Source: Centrapalus pauciflorus
Taxonomy: Eukaryota > Streptophyta > Magnoliopsida > Asterales > Asteraceae
DNA length: 64,000 nucleotides
Assembly: GCA_020465985.1 (NCBI GenBank)
Contig: JAANYP010000176.1
Coordinates: 1 to 64,000, forward strand
Direction: 5' to 3'
Below, piece by piece: positions 1 to 9,599 of this stretch; the stretch's first letter is position 1, and every line of letters starts with the position of its first letter. Under the pieces are notes generated by a model. The model saw nothing but the letters and a program-made list of their open reading frames with translations, was not told the DNA's origin and did no database searches. The translations under genes were made by a program, and so were the position numbers.

Positions 1-500
1 TTGCAAATTCAGAATCAGCAACTGAACTTAGATCTCTGATGAGTTGTTTTACTTGTGGAAGATCAGATCTGACTTGAGAAACAGACCCTATGTAGTACAT
101 CTTTATTAGTTCATCCCTGGTCAGCTTATGGACCATCTGCCAGAATGTATCATACTCCTCTTCTGGTCCAGATTCTCTCCTTATCACAAACTTGATCCTT
201 ATATTTCTTTCATCCAGAGACCTGGCAAACCAGTAGTTGATTTCTGGCTTTGTGAAGTCATGTTGATCAATCAACTTTTCTATTTCCATAGCTTTTTGCA
301 AATGGTGCTGAAAGATCACCCTCTTAACAGATGATGGAACAGAAACAGTAGGTTGATCAGTGGGAGCAGGTGCACTGGCAGCTTCAGTTTGGACTGGTTT
401 TGTTGATGGTTGGACTATTGGGACGGTTGAACTTTTGGTACTTGCTGAACTGCTGAAGAGACTCTTGTTTTCTTTCTTTTCTCCATTTCTTTATCATGTA
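1..500 (-). pseudogene. Extra ORF continuation after a frameshift, cut by window edge
   Basis: Minus-strand frame open from about 490 to 1, with the coding-like motifs 'KAMEIEKLIDQHDF' and 'NYWFARSLDERNIRIKF'. It is offset by one base from the ORF that stops at 415. It completes the extra ORF of the first copia element and runs off the left edge. Confidence 0.5.
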
Positions 501-2172
501 TTTCCTGCAGCCTTTCAGTACTCATGGACTGAGCAATTTTCTTTGGAATGTCTGCTGCAACGGCAAAATTGATCAAGAATCTTCTATTTTCAGCCTTGGT
601 ATGCCCAGTTGGCATCTTCCTCTTCCTTTCACCTTGCTTGACCACAAACCCTCTTAGGTAATCTCCTAAGGTTTCATCATCTTGCATTGGGGCATGGGTT
701 TGCTGGTCTAAGACCTGATCTTGTTCTTCTGCTAATTTTCTGGCAATCTCAGCATCAAAGGCAATCTGGGCTTTTCTGGAAGAAAACTTGTGCTTTGGAG
801 ACTCAATGAGAATATCCTTGCCCTTATCTTTTGTAGCAGAAGATGTAGCTTGGACTGAACTGGATGGAGCTTGAATACCTTCTCTTATAACAACTCCAGT
901 TGCTCTTGTAGAAGCAGCTTGAGTTTCTAGGCTAACAGCTTGAGAAGCTGTTGGGACTGCTAGCCTAGAAGATGGAGCTGTTGATGCTGCTTGGACTGTT
1001 GGTGTTGGAGCTGCTTGGACTGGTTCAGGAACTTCCTGATTCTCCCCCTTTTTGGAAGCATTTGTTTGGTCAGAAGGACCTACAACCTTTGCCACATGGG
1101 TTTGAATCAACTGCTCTAGTTTGATGAGCTTATTTCCACAAAGAGTAAACCCTTTGTGTAGATTAGCCAGTTTCTGATTGTGAGCAGCTTCTGCCTGTTT
1201 GAGTGCATGAATTTGTGCCCCCTGTGCAGCAATGATGGACATTTGGTATTCCAACATTGTTACAACAGGTTTCAGCTTTGGATCCGTTAAGAGCATCAGT
1301 TGCAGACTAGTCTCAAGATCAGATAACACCAGGGGTGTTGGTGGTCTATCACTGACATTAACACCAGAAGTAGGAACCTCTGGGCCCCTCTTTTCTTGGT
1401 ACTGGGGACTTCCAGCTCGTGTTTGCACACTTGCTGTTGCCATGGGTGTGGTCTTAGAGATGTTGGCCCTGTCCTGTGCCTCTTGTGCAGAGACATCAGT
1501 AGTGCCAGCCACAAAACCCATATGAACAGTCTCAGAAGAGATGTTCACCTCCTGATTGAGGTTGGGAGTGTCCTCAATTGGTTCCCTTTGGATATTCTGT
1601 GCAGAAGGATCCTCCTGCACAGGGATATATGGCTCTTGTCTAAGGGAGGAGGAGGAAGGAGCTCCTCGTCCCTTTTTCCTTTTATATAAGTATTGTAGTG
1701 GGCGTGTGGGCTGTACAAAAGGATCAGTGGGAATATCTGTATCATGAGGAGTGGGTTGGGGTCCTGGGGTTGAAGCAGTAATGTTAGGCTGTGTCTGCTC
1801 AGGCCCCTCTCCTCTGTTTCTTGTGATGATGTTCATCATTGCAGAGGGCAATGGAGCATCAATGCTAACAAAATTGGCACTTGGCTTTATCAGCCTTTTG
1901 ATTGAAGATAGTGAGTGCCTATGGGAAACGTATATCCTCTTATGTAAATTTGAAGCAGTGCAGGTGTGTGCAATTATTTTTGCCAAAAATCGAGGATACA
2001 TCAAAAATTTCCCATGCTTCAAGGAATGATGCCTTAACATTCCTTGAAAGATCATATTTGAAAAATTAAACTGTTGGCCAGTAGAAAAGCACACTAAGGC
2101 AGTGGCAATATTTGAAGAAAATTCGGACCAACCAGTTCTTTTGGGGCTTAAACATTGCTGAATAATATGCAC
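415..2172 (-). CDS. Extra 3' ORF, central and C-terminal part, copia element 1
   Basis: 585 residues that continue the preceding ORF after a one-base shift. Residues 1-60 are conserved-looking ('KRTGWSEFSSNIATALVC'). Residues 110-330 are a proline, serine and threonine-rich linker, then a short helical stretch near 300-370 and a lysine-rich C-terminal region. The frame stops at 415, but a different minus-strand frame stays open from about 490 to position 1, so the true product continues out of the window. The function is unknown. Residues 415-435 contain the segment duplicated from the pol linker. Confidence 0.55.
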   Translation of the reverse strand: MHIIQQCLSPKRTGWSEFSSNIATALVCFSTGQQFNFSNMIFQGMLRHHSLKHGKFLMYPRFLAKIIAHTCTASNLHKRIYVSHRHSLSSIKRLIKPSANFVSIDAPLPSAMMNIITRNRGEGPEQTQPNITASTPGPQPTPHDTDIPTDPFVQPTRPLQYLYKRKKGRGAPSSSSLRQEPYIPVQEDPSAQNIQREPIEDTPNLNQEVNISSETVHMGFVAGTTDVSAQEAQDRANISKTTPMATASVQTRAGSPQYQEKRGPEVPTSGVNVSDRPPTPLVLSDLETSLQLMLLTDPKLKPVVTMLEYQMSIIAAQGAQIHALKQAEAAHNQKLANLHKGFTLCGNKLIKLEQLIQTHVAKVVGPSDQTNASKKGENQEVPEPVQAAPTPTVQAASTAPSSRLAVPTASQAVSLETQAASTRATGVVIREGIQAPSSSVQATSSATKDKGKDILIESPKHKFSSRKAQIAFDAEIARKLAEEQDQVLDQQTHAPMQDDETLGDYLRGFVVKQGERKRKMPTGHTKAENRRFLINFAVAADIPKKIAQSMSTERLQEIHDKEMEKRKKTRVSSAVQQVPKVQPSQ

Positions 2173-2185
2173 AAGGTATTTCCAT

Positions 2186-2572
2186 TTAGGAGAAAAAATG
2201 TGCTTTCAAGAAAGTAAAAGAATCAGCAGGACCCCTATATCCAATATTTTGAAGACCAAAGTGTAAAGCAGTAAGAGATAGGTCTTTTATACCTGTGGCA
2301 TCTTGAAGATGCAGATGATGTCTGATGGACTCCTCGGTGATATTGATGGTAGTACCATCGATTTTGGAAGTCAGGGTAGGCACTCCATTGATGGTTTGAA
2401 CATAGGCATGATTCCAGAATTGCTCAATATGAGATATGTATATAGTGGGGTCAATATTGAGTGCATAGTGTATATGGGAGTGCCTGAGGAAGTCCATCAT
2501 CTCATGGAACGGTTCAAGGTCAGTGTGTTTCAGGGTGTATGGGAGGCAATTGTGCTCTTTTACGAACTCCAT
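2186..2572 (-). CDS. Extra 3' ORF, N-terminal domain, copia element 1
   Basis: 128 residues of a protein encoded between pol and the 3' LTR. The pattern of 'MDFLRHSHIHYALNIDP', 'IEQFWNHA' and 'IDGTTINITEESIRHHL' is shared with the ORF at 25509-25985 in the third copia element, so the two are homologous. I recall such ORFs being auto-annotated in Asteraceae as hypothetical or 'longin-like' proteins, which I would not trust. In Sireviruses an extra ORF in this position is often called envelope-like, but nothing here shows a membrane protein. The frame breaks in a T run near 2190 and resumes at 2172. Confidence 0.6.
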   Translation of the reverse strand: MEFVKEHNCLPYTLKHTDLEPFHEMMDFLRHSHIHYALNIDPTIYISHIEQFWNHAYVQTINGVPTLTSKIDGTTINITEESIRHHLHLQDATGIKDLSLTALHFGLQNIGYRGPADSFTFLKAHFFS

Positions 2573-2918
2573 TGGTCAAGAAACGACGGTTTGGGGTTTA
2601 GGGTTTGAAAAGAATGTGTGTATCGTTCAGAGAGAAAGCAGAAGGCCGTGGAAGAAGAATATGTAACTGGTAGTTACAACTGAACGAAACTGGGACCTTT
2701 AAAGGTTTTGAAAGGTTGGGTCCCGCGCACACATTTTGAAGATTACCCAAATACCCTGCACACTTTGACAGATCAAGTGAAAATAACTAGCAGTCCGAGA
2801 AAATGAACTAGCAGCATGAGAAAAGACTCATGCTGTTAGTGTAAATTTGTGCAGATTTTCAATGGAACAGTGTCTCCCCCTTAAATTAGCATATTGAGTT
2901 GATAATAATAAAAATCAA
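2573..2918 (-). other. Non-coding spacer with an internal polypurine tract, copia element 1
   Basis: No credible ORF lies between pol and the extra ORF. On the minus strand, directly after the pol stop, TAAGGGGGAGA (complement of 2873-2883) resembles the polypurine tract that normally sits beside the 3' LTR. Sireviruses are known for repeated polypurine-like tracts in this region. The spacer also carries the CATGCTG-type motif seen in the LTR. Confidence 0.55.
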
Positions 2919-4535
2919 TTAATCCATGTTTACCATACCAATGTTTGATATTAGGAAAGTGAACCTTCCTACATCAAAAGGTTTTGTAAATAGATCAGCT
3001 AGCTGATCATCAGTATGTATTTTGATAACTTGGATTAACTTCTTTTCATTACAATCTCTGATGAAGTGAAATCTGATTTCTATATGCTTGGTTTTTGGGA
3101 ATTTCACTGGGTTTTGCACAATGCTAATGGCACTTGAATTGTCAATATAAATAGGAGTGGATAAGAAAATCATACCATAGTCTCTTAGCTGATTTTGAAT
3201 CCACATTACCTGGGAGCAGCAGCTTGCAGCTGCTACGTATTCTGCTTCAGTGGATGATGTGGAGACAGTTGTTTGCTTTTTGCATTGCCAAGAGACCAGT
3301 CTTGCTCCTAAGTATTGACATCCACCAGTTGTGGATTTCCTGTCAATGTTGCATCCACCATAGTCACTGTCAGAATAAGCAGTTAGTTCAAAAGGAGAGT
3401 CTTTGGGATACCATAAGCCTAAATGTGGTTGGCCTTTAAGGTATCTGAAGATTCTCTTAACAGCAACCAAGTGAGAATCCTTTGGAGAGCATTGAAACCT
3501 AGCACACACACAGACAGCAAACATTATATCAGGTCTAGAAGATGTTAGATACATGAGAGATCCTATAAGGGATCTGTATAGATGAATGTCCACATCTATG
3601 CCGTCTTTGTCTGTATGAAGCTGTTTATGAGGATCCATTGGAGTGCTTGCAACCTTTGTGTCTTGATAGCCAAACTTTTCCAGTATGTCTTTGACATACT
3701 TTGATTGACTTATGAATAGACCAGTAGGCTTCTGTTTGACCTGCAGCCCTAGAAAGAATGTGAGTTCCCCCATTGAACTCATTTGAAACTTTTTGTGCAT
3801 TAGGGCCTCAAAATCTTTGCACAACTTATCATTAGTTGAGCCAAAAATGATGTCATCAACATAGATCTGGACAAGAAGAATCTCAGCTTTGATGGATTTA
3901 GTGAAAAGTGTTTTGTCCAGAGTGCCTCTCTTGAATCCATTCTGTAGAAGATATGATGACAGTGTGTCATACCATGCTCTGGGGGCTTGGTGAAGACCAT
4001 AGAGAGCTTTGTCTAGCTTGTACACCCTGTCTGGATACTTGTAGTCTTCAAAACCAGGAGGTTGACACACATACACTTCCTCTTCAATTGTCCCATACAA
4101 GAAAGCAGACTTAACATCCATTTGATACACTTTAAAGCCTTTGAAACTTGCATATGCTAGAAATAGTCTGATGGCTTCAATTCTTGCTACTGGAGCAAAG
4201 ACATCATCATAATCTATTCCTTCTTCTTGAGTGTACCCTTGTGCTACTAGTCTTGCTTTGTTCTTGATGACTATCCCTCTCTCATCCTTCTTGTTTCTGA
4301 ACACCCACCTTGTACCTATTGCTCTCTTACCTTTAGGAAGATCCACCAGAGTCCATACATTCTGAATTTTAAACTGTAAAAGCTCTTCTTGCATAGCTTC
4401 AATCCAGGATGAATCTTTTAGTGCTTCTGATGCCTTTTTGGGTTCTAGTTGAGACATGAAACAGGCATGTTCAAAAGCAGCTAGGCTGAATTCTGGAACT
4501 GCTTGTTCAGCAACAGCAGTCTCATTGTGGACCAT
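2919..4535 (-). CDS. Reverse transcriptase and RNase H of the first copia element
   Basis: 538 residues. The RVT_2 domain spans about residues 55-300 with 'DVKSAFLYG', 'ALYGLHQAPRAWY' and the catalytic 'YVDDIIFGS'. RNase H follows with acidic residues in 'YSDSDYGG', 'SSTEAEYVAAA' and 'DNSSAISI', ending in the conserved 'KHIEIRFHFIRD' and 'QLADLFTKP'. No internal stop is present. The frame opens upstream of the start given here and is joined to integrase by a one-base shift. Confidence 0.92.
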   Translation of the reverse strand: MVHNETAVAEQAVPEFSLAAFEHACFMSQLEPKKASEALKDSSWIEAMQEELLQFKIQNVWTLVDLPKGKRAIGTRWVFRNKKDERGIVIKNKARLVAQGYTQEEGIDYDDVFAPVARIEAIRLFLAYASFKGFKVYQMDVKSAFLYGTIEEEVYVCQPPGFEDYKYPDRVYKLDKALYGLHQAPRAWYDTLSSYLLQNGFKRGTLDKTLFTKSIKAEILLVQIYVDDIIFGSTNDKLCKDFEALMHKKFQMSSMGELTFFLGLQVKQKPTGLFISQSKYVKDILEKFGYQDTKVASTPMDPHKQLHTDKDGIDVDIHLYRSLIGSLMYLTSSRPDIMFAVCVCARFQCSPKDSHLVAVKRIFRYLKGQPHLGLWYPKDSPFELTAYSDSDYGGCNIDRKSTTGGCQYLGARLVSWQCKKQTTVSTSSTEAEYVAAASCCSQVMWIQNQLRDYGMIFLSTPIYIDNSSAISIVQNPVKFPKTKHIEIRFHFIRDCNEKKLIQVIKIHTDDQLADLFTKPFDVGRFTFLISNIGMVNMD

Positions 4536-4563
4536 CTTCCTTGTTTGAACAGGAGTGCTTGGA

Positions 4564-6468
4564 TCACCCAGTATTTTGATTGAGAGGGTGATACTTATGA
4601 ACTCTTAGTGTGGGCTCTCTCTCTGTTTGGAAGGATGTTCCAAGGTTTGTGTCATCTCCATCAGAACCAGTGAATGGTTCAGTTTCTGGAACAGTTTGAG
4701 TTTCTAGGCTAACAGCTTGAGAAGCTGTTGGGACTGCTAGCCTAGAAACTGGAGCTGTTTCCTTTTGTGTTTGAGCTGTGCTGTCAGGACTTGGAAATGG
4801 CACTTCAGTGTCTGGATTTGCATCATGTTGAGTGCTCAGGACCCCTGGAGGATCACATGACAGAAGTGGTAGAGTGGTGAAGTCATCCCAACTTGTTGAA
4901 TCTGCAGCAGTCTGAAACTTTGTGCCAACAGCATGAGAAATTGTATTGGCAGCATGAGAATGTGTGTTAGCAGCTTCAACCCTGTATGCATCAGCTTCTG
5001 CAGTAAACTCAGCAAAGCTCAGAGAATTTGTTAGAGAATCTAAATCAAATAACCAATCAGGACCAGTGCCTTTGATGTTAGCAGTATTTTCATTAAATTC
5101 AACATTGGCACTTTCTTCAATTGTTTTAGACACTCTGTTGTATACTCTATAGGCTTTGCTTTGAATTGAGTATCCTACAAAAAATCCTTCTTCAGCCTTA
5201 CTCTCAAACTTCCCTAAGTGAGTCTTAGTGTGAAGAATAGTACATGGGCATCCAAAAGGCTTGAAGAAAGCTATTAGGGGACTTCTGTTGTGGAATAGCT
5301 CATAGGGAGTTTTTCCTTGTGATTGAACTACTTGAACCCTATTTAGAACATAACAGGCTGTATTAACAGCTTCTGCCCAGAAAGTCATTGGCAGATTTGA
5401 ATCAGCTAGCATTGTTCTAGCAGCCTCAATTAATGTTCTATTCTTTCTTTCAGCTACACCATTTTGCTGTGGTGTTCTTGGTGCACTATATTGTCTAGCA
5501 ATGCCTTTGGACTCACAGAAACTGTTTAGAATTTGATTTTTAAATTCAGTTCCATTGTCTGATCTTATCACCTTAACTTTGGAATTGGATTGGTTTTCTA
5601 TCTTAAGGATAAAAGACTTAACAAGCTCAGCAGTTTCATCTTTGGACCTAAGAAAGTAAACCCAAGTAAATCTGGTGAAATCATCAACAATGACTAAACA
5701 GTATGCCCTTTTATTCAAACTCAAAACAGATGTTGGACCAAATAGATCCATATGTAACAACTGAAGAACAGATGAGATTGAATTTACTTCTTTGGCCTTA
5801 TGAGAAGTTTTATGTTGCTTACCTTTAAGGCATGCTACACAATGATCATCACAAATGAACTCCTTTTGTGGTAAACCTCTTACCAGATTCTTTTTAACCA
5901 AATCATTCATGGACTTGAAGGTCATGTGACACATCCTTCTATGCCAAAGAGCAGACTCATTTGATGATGCTTTGGATATTAAACAGCTTAAAGTATTTGA
6001 TTTAGTCAAAAGAGCTGTGTCTAGGCAGTAAACATTGTCCTTTCTTGGTGTTCTAAGTAAAACAAGATTTTCAGGAATTTTGAAATCCTTTGAAAGAACA
6101 ATGCACTCAGAATCTGTGAACAGAACAATGTTTTGTTTGTCACAGATTTGAGAGACACTCAATAAATTGTACTTAAGCTGTTCAACATACAAAACATCAT
6201 GGAATGTCATGTTGCCTGCATTTACAGTACCTTTACCTGTAACCTTACCTCCTTTTGAGTTGCCTCCAAACGCAACAAAACCTCCATCAAATCCTTTGAA
6301 ATTCGACAAGCATTCAGAATTGCCTGTCATGTGCCTAGAGCATCCACTGTCCAGATGCCATCTTGTCCTATGAGGAGACCTATGGTTGCCCTGCACAAAT
6401 AACAGCTTAGTTAGTAGTGGAGTAAACCCAAACCAAATTGGTTTTGGGTTGGCCTTGTACATTGACAT
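4564..6468 (-). CDS. Protease and integrase of the first copia element
   Basis: 634 residues. The aspartic protease site is 'WHLDSGCSRHMTG' (residues 37-49, D-S-G), followed by the gag-pre-integrase zinc-binding region (about 170-235: HRRMCH and CVACLKGKQH). The integrase core shows the D-D-E residues in 'LHMDLFGP', 'RSDNGTEF' and 'QNGVAERKNRTL'. The frame ends in a low-complexity linker that includes the 50-bp hairpin sequence also present at 921-970. The polymerase continues in another frame from 4535. One extra G near 4566 would explain the break. Confidence 0.88.
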   Translation of the reverse strand: MSMYKANPKPIWFGFTPLLTKLLFVQGNHRSPHRTRWHLDSGCSRHMTGNSECLSNFKGFDGGFVAFGGNSKGGKVTGKGTVNAGNMTFHDVLYVEQLKYNLLSVSQICDKQNIVLFTDSECIVLSKDFKIPENLVLLRTPRKDNVYCLDTALLTKSNTLSCLISKASSNESALWHRRMCHMTFKSMNDLVKKNLVRGLPQKEFICDDHCVACLKGKQHKTSHKAKEVNSISSVLQLLHMDLFGPTSVLSLNKRAYCLVIVDDFTRFTWVYFLRSKDETAELVKSFILKIENQSNSKVKVIRSDNGTEFKNQILNSFCESKGIARQYSAPRTPQQNGVAERKNRTLIEAARTMLADSNLPMTFWAEAVNTACYVLNRVQVVQSQGKTPYELFHNRSPLIAFFKPFGCPCTILHTKTHLGKFESKAEEGFFVGYSIQSKAYRVYNRVSKTIEESANVEFNENTANIKGTGPDWLFDLDSLTNSLSFAEFTAEADAYRVEAANTHSHAANTISHAVGTKFQTAADSTSWDDFTTLPLLSCDPPGVLSTQHDANPDTEVPFPSPDSTAQTQKETAPVSRLAVPTASQAVSLETQTVPETEPFTGSDGDDTNLGTSFQTEREPTLRVHKYHPLNQNTG

Positions 6469-9034
6469 AACTAAAAACTGTTTTTGACTTCTTGTATTTG
6501 GTGAGATCTACTGATGGAGTCTTTGGAGAGTATTTAGTGATGATATGAGGTATCCAATTATTTTGATCATCTTTTCTTCTGACAGTCTCAGATGATTCAC
6601 TAGCAGCTCCAGTTTGGTGCCCAGCAGCTTGAGCTGTGTTAGTAGTGCTAACAGTTTCACTTTTTGCACTACCAGCATCAGATTTTGACTTAGCAGTCTG
6701 ATCTTTTGCATTAGCAGTTTGAGCAACAGATTTGTCCTTGACACACCATATTTGTTTAAAACTTGATTTAGGCTTTGCCAAAACTTGTTTTTGATGTGTG
6801 GACTGTTTTTTATTAACTTTTGAGAATCTGTGATCAACTGCTCTCTTTGGAGCTGCTGTGGAAGGTTTCACTTTTGAGGGCTTTGCCTGTTTAGGATTTG
6901 ATTTTGTGTGATGCACAGGCTGTTTTGCAACAGCTGGTTTGTAAAAACAATCCTTAGCTAAGTGATTCTTCCTTCCACAGTGAAAGCATCTTTTGACAGT
7001 TTGAATTGGAACACCAGACTTTTCTGTCAATTTCTGGTTCCTGTTTCTCTGGTTTCCTCTTACCTGCTGTTGTTTAGGAAACTTTTGAACACCATGCTTT
7101 TGGCATGTGCAGATAGAAACAGTTTTACCTTTTTTTGTTCCTTTTGATGGAGATGCAGTGTTACAGTTAGAATGTACAGAAACTTGTGGAGTAGCATTGC
7201 ATACACTCAACTTCTCTTTTCCTTTCTTACTGGGAACTTTGACTTCTATGGGTGCACTCTTTGTGTCACAGTCTCTATTTTGACTCTTATCTTCCTTTGG
7301 TTCAGGACTGCTGTCAAGGATAGGATCTACAATAGTCATAGACTCATCTAATGGTTCATTGACAAGTCTATCAGCAACTTCACTCATTGAATGAATGTAC
7401 TTGTTATTATATGGAGGTGGAGTAGCTCTGTATCCTATTCCTTCTTTGGGATTGACCTGAGATTTGACTCTATCTTTGAATTGAACTTCCATTAGGTGTT
7501 CTAGCTTTTGATTTGCTAACTTGAAGTTACCTAAATCTATGTTAACAGATTCCAGTTTCTCATTAGCCTCTAACACCTTCTGTTCAGATTCTTCTACCTT
7601 TTTATTCAAAGATTCTATTTTCTTATTGAGTTCCTTTTTCTCCCATTCATGATAGTTTCTATCATACCCCATTTGAAGCTCATTATCCTTATAGTCATTG
7701 ATCTGTTTTTCCAGATCTTCTATGGCTTGCATATATTCATATCTCCTTTCTTCCATCTTAGCTAGAGTTTTGCACATGCTCTCATTATGATCTCTGTACT
7801 TTTTAACCATATTTTTGCATGATTGAGAGCAGAGTTTAGAATTTACCTCAGATGGTAGTTCAGTTGAGGAGACATTTGAGGTTTCTGCCATCAGTGCTTG
7901 ATTTTGGAATTCTTCCTCTATCTGATCACTCCAGTCAAACACATTGTCTTCTTGAGAGACAAGTGCTGTTGATGAGGAAGCTTGGATGGGCTGTGAAGTC
8001 CTTGATGGTTGTTGATCTTGAGATCTACATTCTCTAGCAAAGTGACCAAGCTTATGGCATTTATAGCATTCCACTTTTGATTTATCAAAAGATGGTTTGC
8101 CATCTGTTTTGGCTTGAAAGTTGGTCCTTCCAGTTCTTTTCAGGAATCTTTTGGCTCTCATGGTCAGCATTGCATGTTGCCACTTTAAATCCATCTCTTC
8201 AAGATCATCAGGATGGATTTGTTCCAAGTCTTCAACATTTAGAGCAAATAATCTATCATTGGCAACAAAAGCTTCATAATGAGTTTCAGCAGAATTGCCA
8301 TCACCACCTGAAAAAGAATCACAGTTATTAGATTTTTCAGAGGACAAAAGAGCAGTGTTGTGATTATAAGAAAAGGATTTCTTTTTAGCATCAATTTCAG
8401 TCTCAAAAACTCTTAGACTGTTGTATAGATCATCCAATTCTATCTCATCAAGTGTGTCTTTTGTTCTCCACTGTGCAGCATAGACTGTCCATTCTTCTCC
8501 AAGAGATCTGAGAAACTTTCTGTTGACCTCATCTTGATCCAGATTGACCCTTGCACTTTCCAGTTCACTTATCAGTTTGTTGAACCTGTCAAAGATATGA
8601 GTGAGGTTTTCATTCTTGCCACCAGAAAAGTTTTCATACTGCTGTTTCAAGAGGTCCTTTTGATTTCTCTTGGTACTTGCATTACCAGCAACCCTCTTCT
8701 CTAAGGCATTCCAAAGAGAGTGAGCAGTATAAAACTTTTTAAACTGATGTTGATAAGCATTAGGAATGGCTATTTGTAATAATGTGAGTGCTTTCACTTC
8801 ATTCATTCTAGCCTTCCTTTCAAGTTCAGTTTTTGGAGGAGTTTTTACTGGTTTTCCCTCAGCATCAAGTTCTGGATCAACTGCAGGAGGAAATTCAACA
8901 GCTTCCCATATGGCATAATCAATGAATTGAATATGCTGTTGAATCCTGAGTTTCCACATCTCAAACTCAGTGGGCTTGAGCATAGGCACTTTGAGTCCTT
9001 GCCCAGATCCACTGCTGCTATTTTCAAATTCCAT
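6407..9034 (-). CDS. Gag polyprotein of the first copia element
   Basis: 875 residues. Residues 1-60 hold the typical copia gag start (FEMWKLRIQQHIQ), followed by a UBN2-type capsid domain (about 90-215). A first CCHC zinc knuckle 'CYKCHKLGHFAREC' lies near residue 322, a long coiled coil near 430-530, a lysine-rich linker, and a second knuckle 'CFHCGRKNHLAKDC' near residue 690. A gag with two knuckles and a coiled coil is larger than most copia gags and fits Sireviruses. The start is the first ATG after a short 75-base leader. The 3' end overlaps the protease-integrase frame by 62 bases in another frame. I read this as a single-base frame change, though programmed shifting cannot be excluded. 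Confidence 0.85.
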   Translation of the reverse strand: MEFENSSSGSGQGLKVPMLKPTEFEMWKLRIQQHIQFIDYAIWEAVEFPPAVDPELDAEGKPVKTPPKTELERKARMNEVKALTLLQIAIPNAYQHQFKKFYTAHSLWNALEKRVAGNASTKRNQKDLLKQQYENFSGGKNENLTHIFDRFNKLISELESARVNLDQDEVNRKFLRSLGEEWTVYAAQWRTKDTLDEIELDDLYNSLRVFETEIDAKKKSFSYNHNTALLSSEKSNNCDSFSGGDGNSAETHYEAFVANDRLFALNVEDLEQIHPDDLEEMDLKWQHAMLTMRAKRFLKRTGRTNFQAKTDGKPSFDKSKVECYKCHKLGHFARECRSQDQQPSRTSQPIQASSSTALVSQEDNVFDWSDQIEEEFQNQALMAETSNVSSTELPSEVNSKLCSQSCKNMVKKYRDHNESMCKTLAKMEERRYEYMQAIEDLEKQINDYKDNELQMGYDRNYHEWEKKELNKKIESLNKKVEESEQKVLEANEKLESVNIDLGNFKLANQKLEHLMEVQFKDRVKSQVNPKEGIGYRATPPPYNNKYIHSMSEVADRLVNEPLDESMTIVDPILDSSPEPKEDKSQNRDCDTKSAPIEVKVPSKKGKEKLSVCNATPQVSVHSNCNTASPSKGTKKGKTVSICTCQKHGVQKFPKQQQVRGNQRNRNQKLTEKSGVPIQTVKRCFHCGRKNHLAKDCFYKPAVAKQPVHHTKSNPKQAKPSKVKPSTAAPKRAVDHRFSKVNKKQSTHQKQVLAKPKSSFKQIWCVKDKSVAQTANAKDQTAKSKSDAGSAKSETVSTTNTAQAAGHQTGAASESSETVRRKDDQNNWIPHIITKYSPKTPSVDLTKYKKSKTVFSYVNVQGQPKTNLVWVYSTTN

Positions 9035-9092
9035 TGAAAAAGATTAAAAATTTGAAAGAAAGTTTTCGACTTTGAAAAACAAAGAACGACCT

Positions 9093-9107
9093 GTGGCTCT
9101 GATACCA
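9093..9107 (-). other. Primer-binding site (initiator tRNA-Met)
   Basis: The minus strand reads TGGTATCAGAGCCAC two bases after the LTR end. This matches the complement of the plant initiator tRNA-Met 3' end, the usual primer of Ty1/copia elements. Confidence 0.85.
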
Positions 9108-9485
9108 CTTGTCAGGATCTATAACTTATGAAAATTATGAATAACCAAGATTAACTGATTTGAATTTATCAGAGTATAAATCAATAATCTTGCTTTGAAT
9201 CAAAGTTTAATTAAGAAGTTTGCGGAATAACACTTAATTATTTTGACAAAAACTTTCAGAATCAATAATAGCATAAAACATAAGAAGTAATCAAGACTGT
9301 TTGTATTGTTGAATTCACTGATTACAATCACCTCTAATCTGTTTTGATTAGACGAAGAACACAAACTGTTCTTAGGGTTTTACAACCTTAGAGGCTTAAG
9401 AAAACTTGAACAATAAAGCAATTACAGACTCAAAATATGCAGAAAACTCTTATTCTATGCGTATATCTTCTATACAATCTTCTGT

Positions 9486-9494
9486 CTATTTATA
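9486..9494 (-). promoter_or_regulatory. TATA box of the copia LTR
   Basis: The minus strand reads TATAAATAG here, inside the LTR and about 380 bp before its 3' end. This is a good match to a plant TATA box. Transcription would start near 9455-9460 and run left through gag and pol. Confidence 0.55.
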
Positions 9495-9599
9495 TTGCTT
9501 TATGAACGTGTTTCCTTGAAGAACTATGACTTCTCTGATAGTAGATATGCTGGAATCTTCTTGTAGATATCTTCTCTGAAAATCAGCACATTCTGTTTA

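Noticed and set aside
2186..2572. Envelope glycoprotein call for the extra copia ORF
   Set aside because: No signal peptide, transmembrane helix, cysteine pattern or cleavage site is visible. Position alone is not enough.
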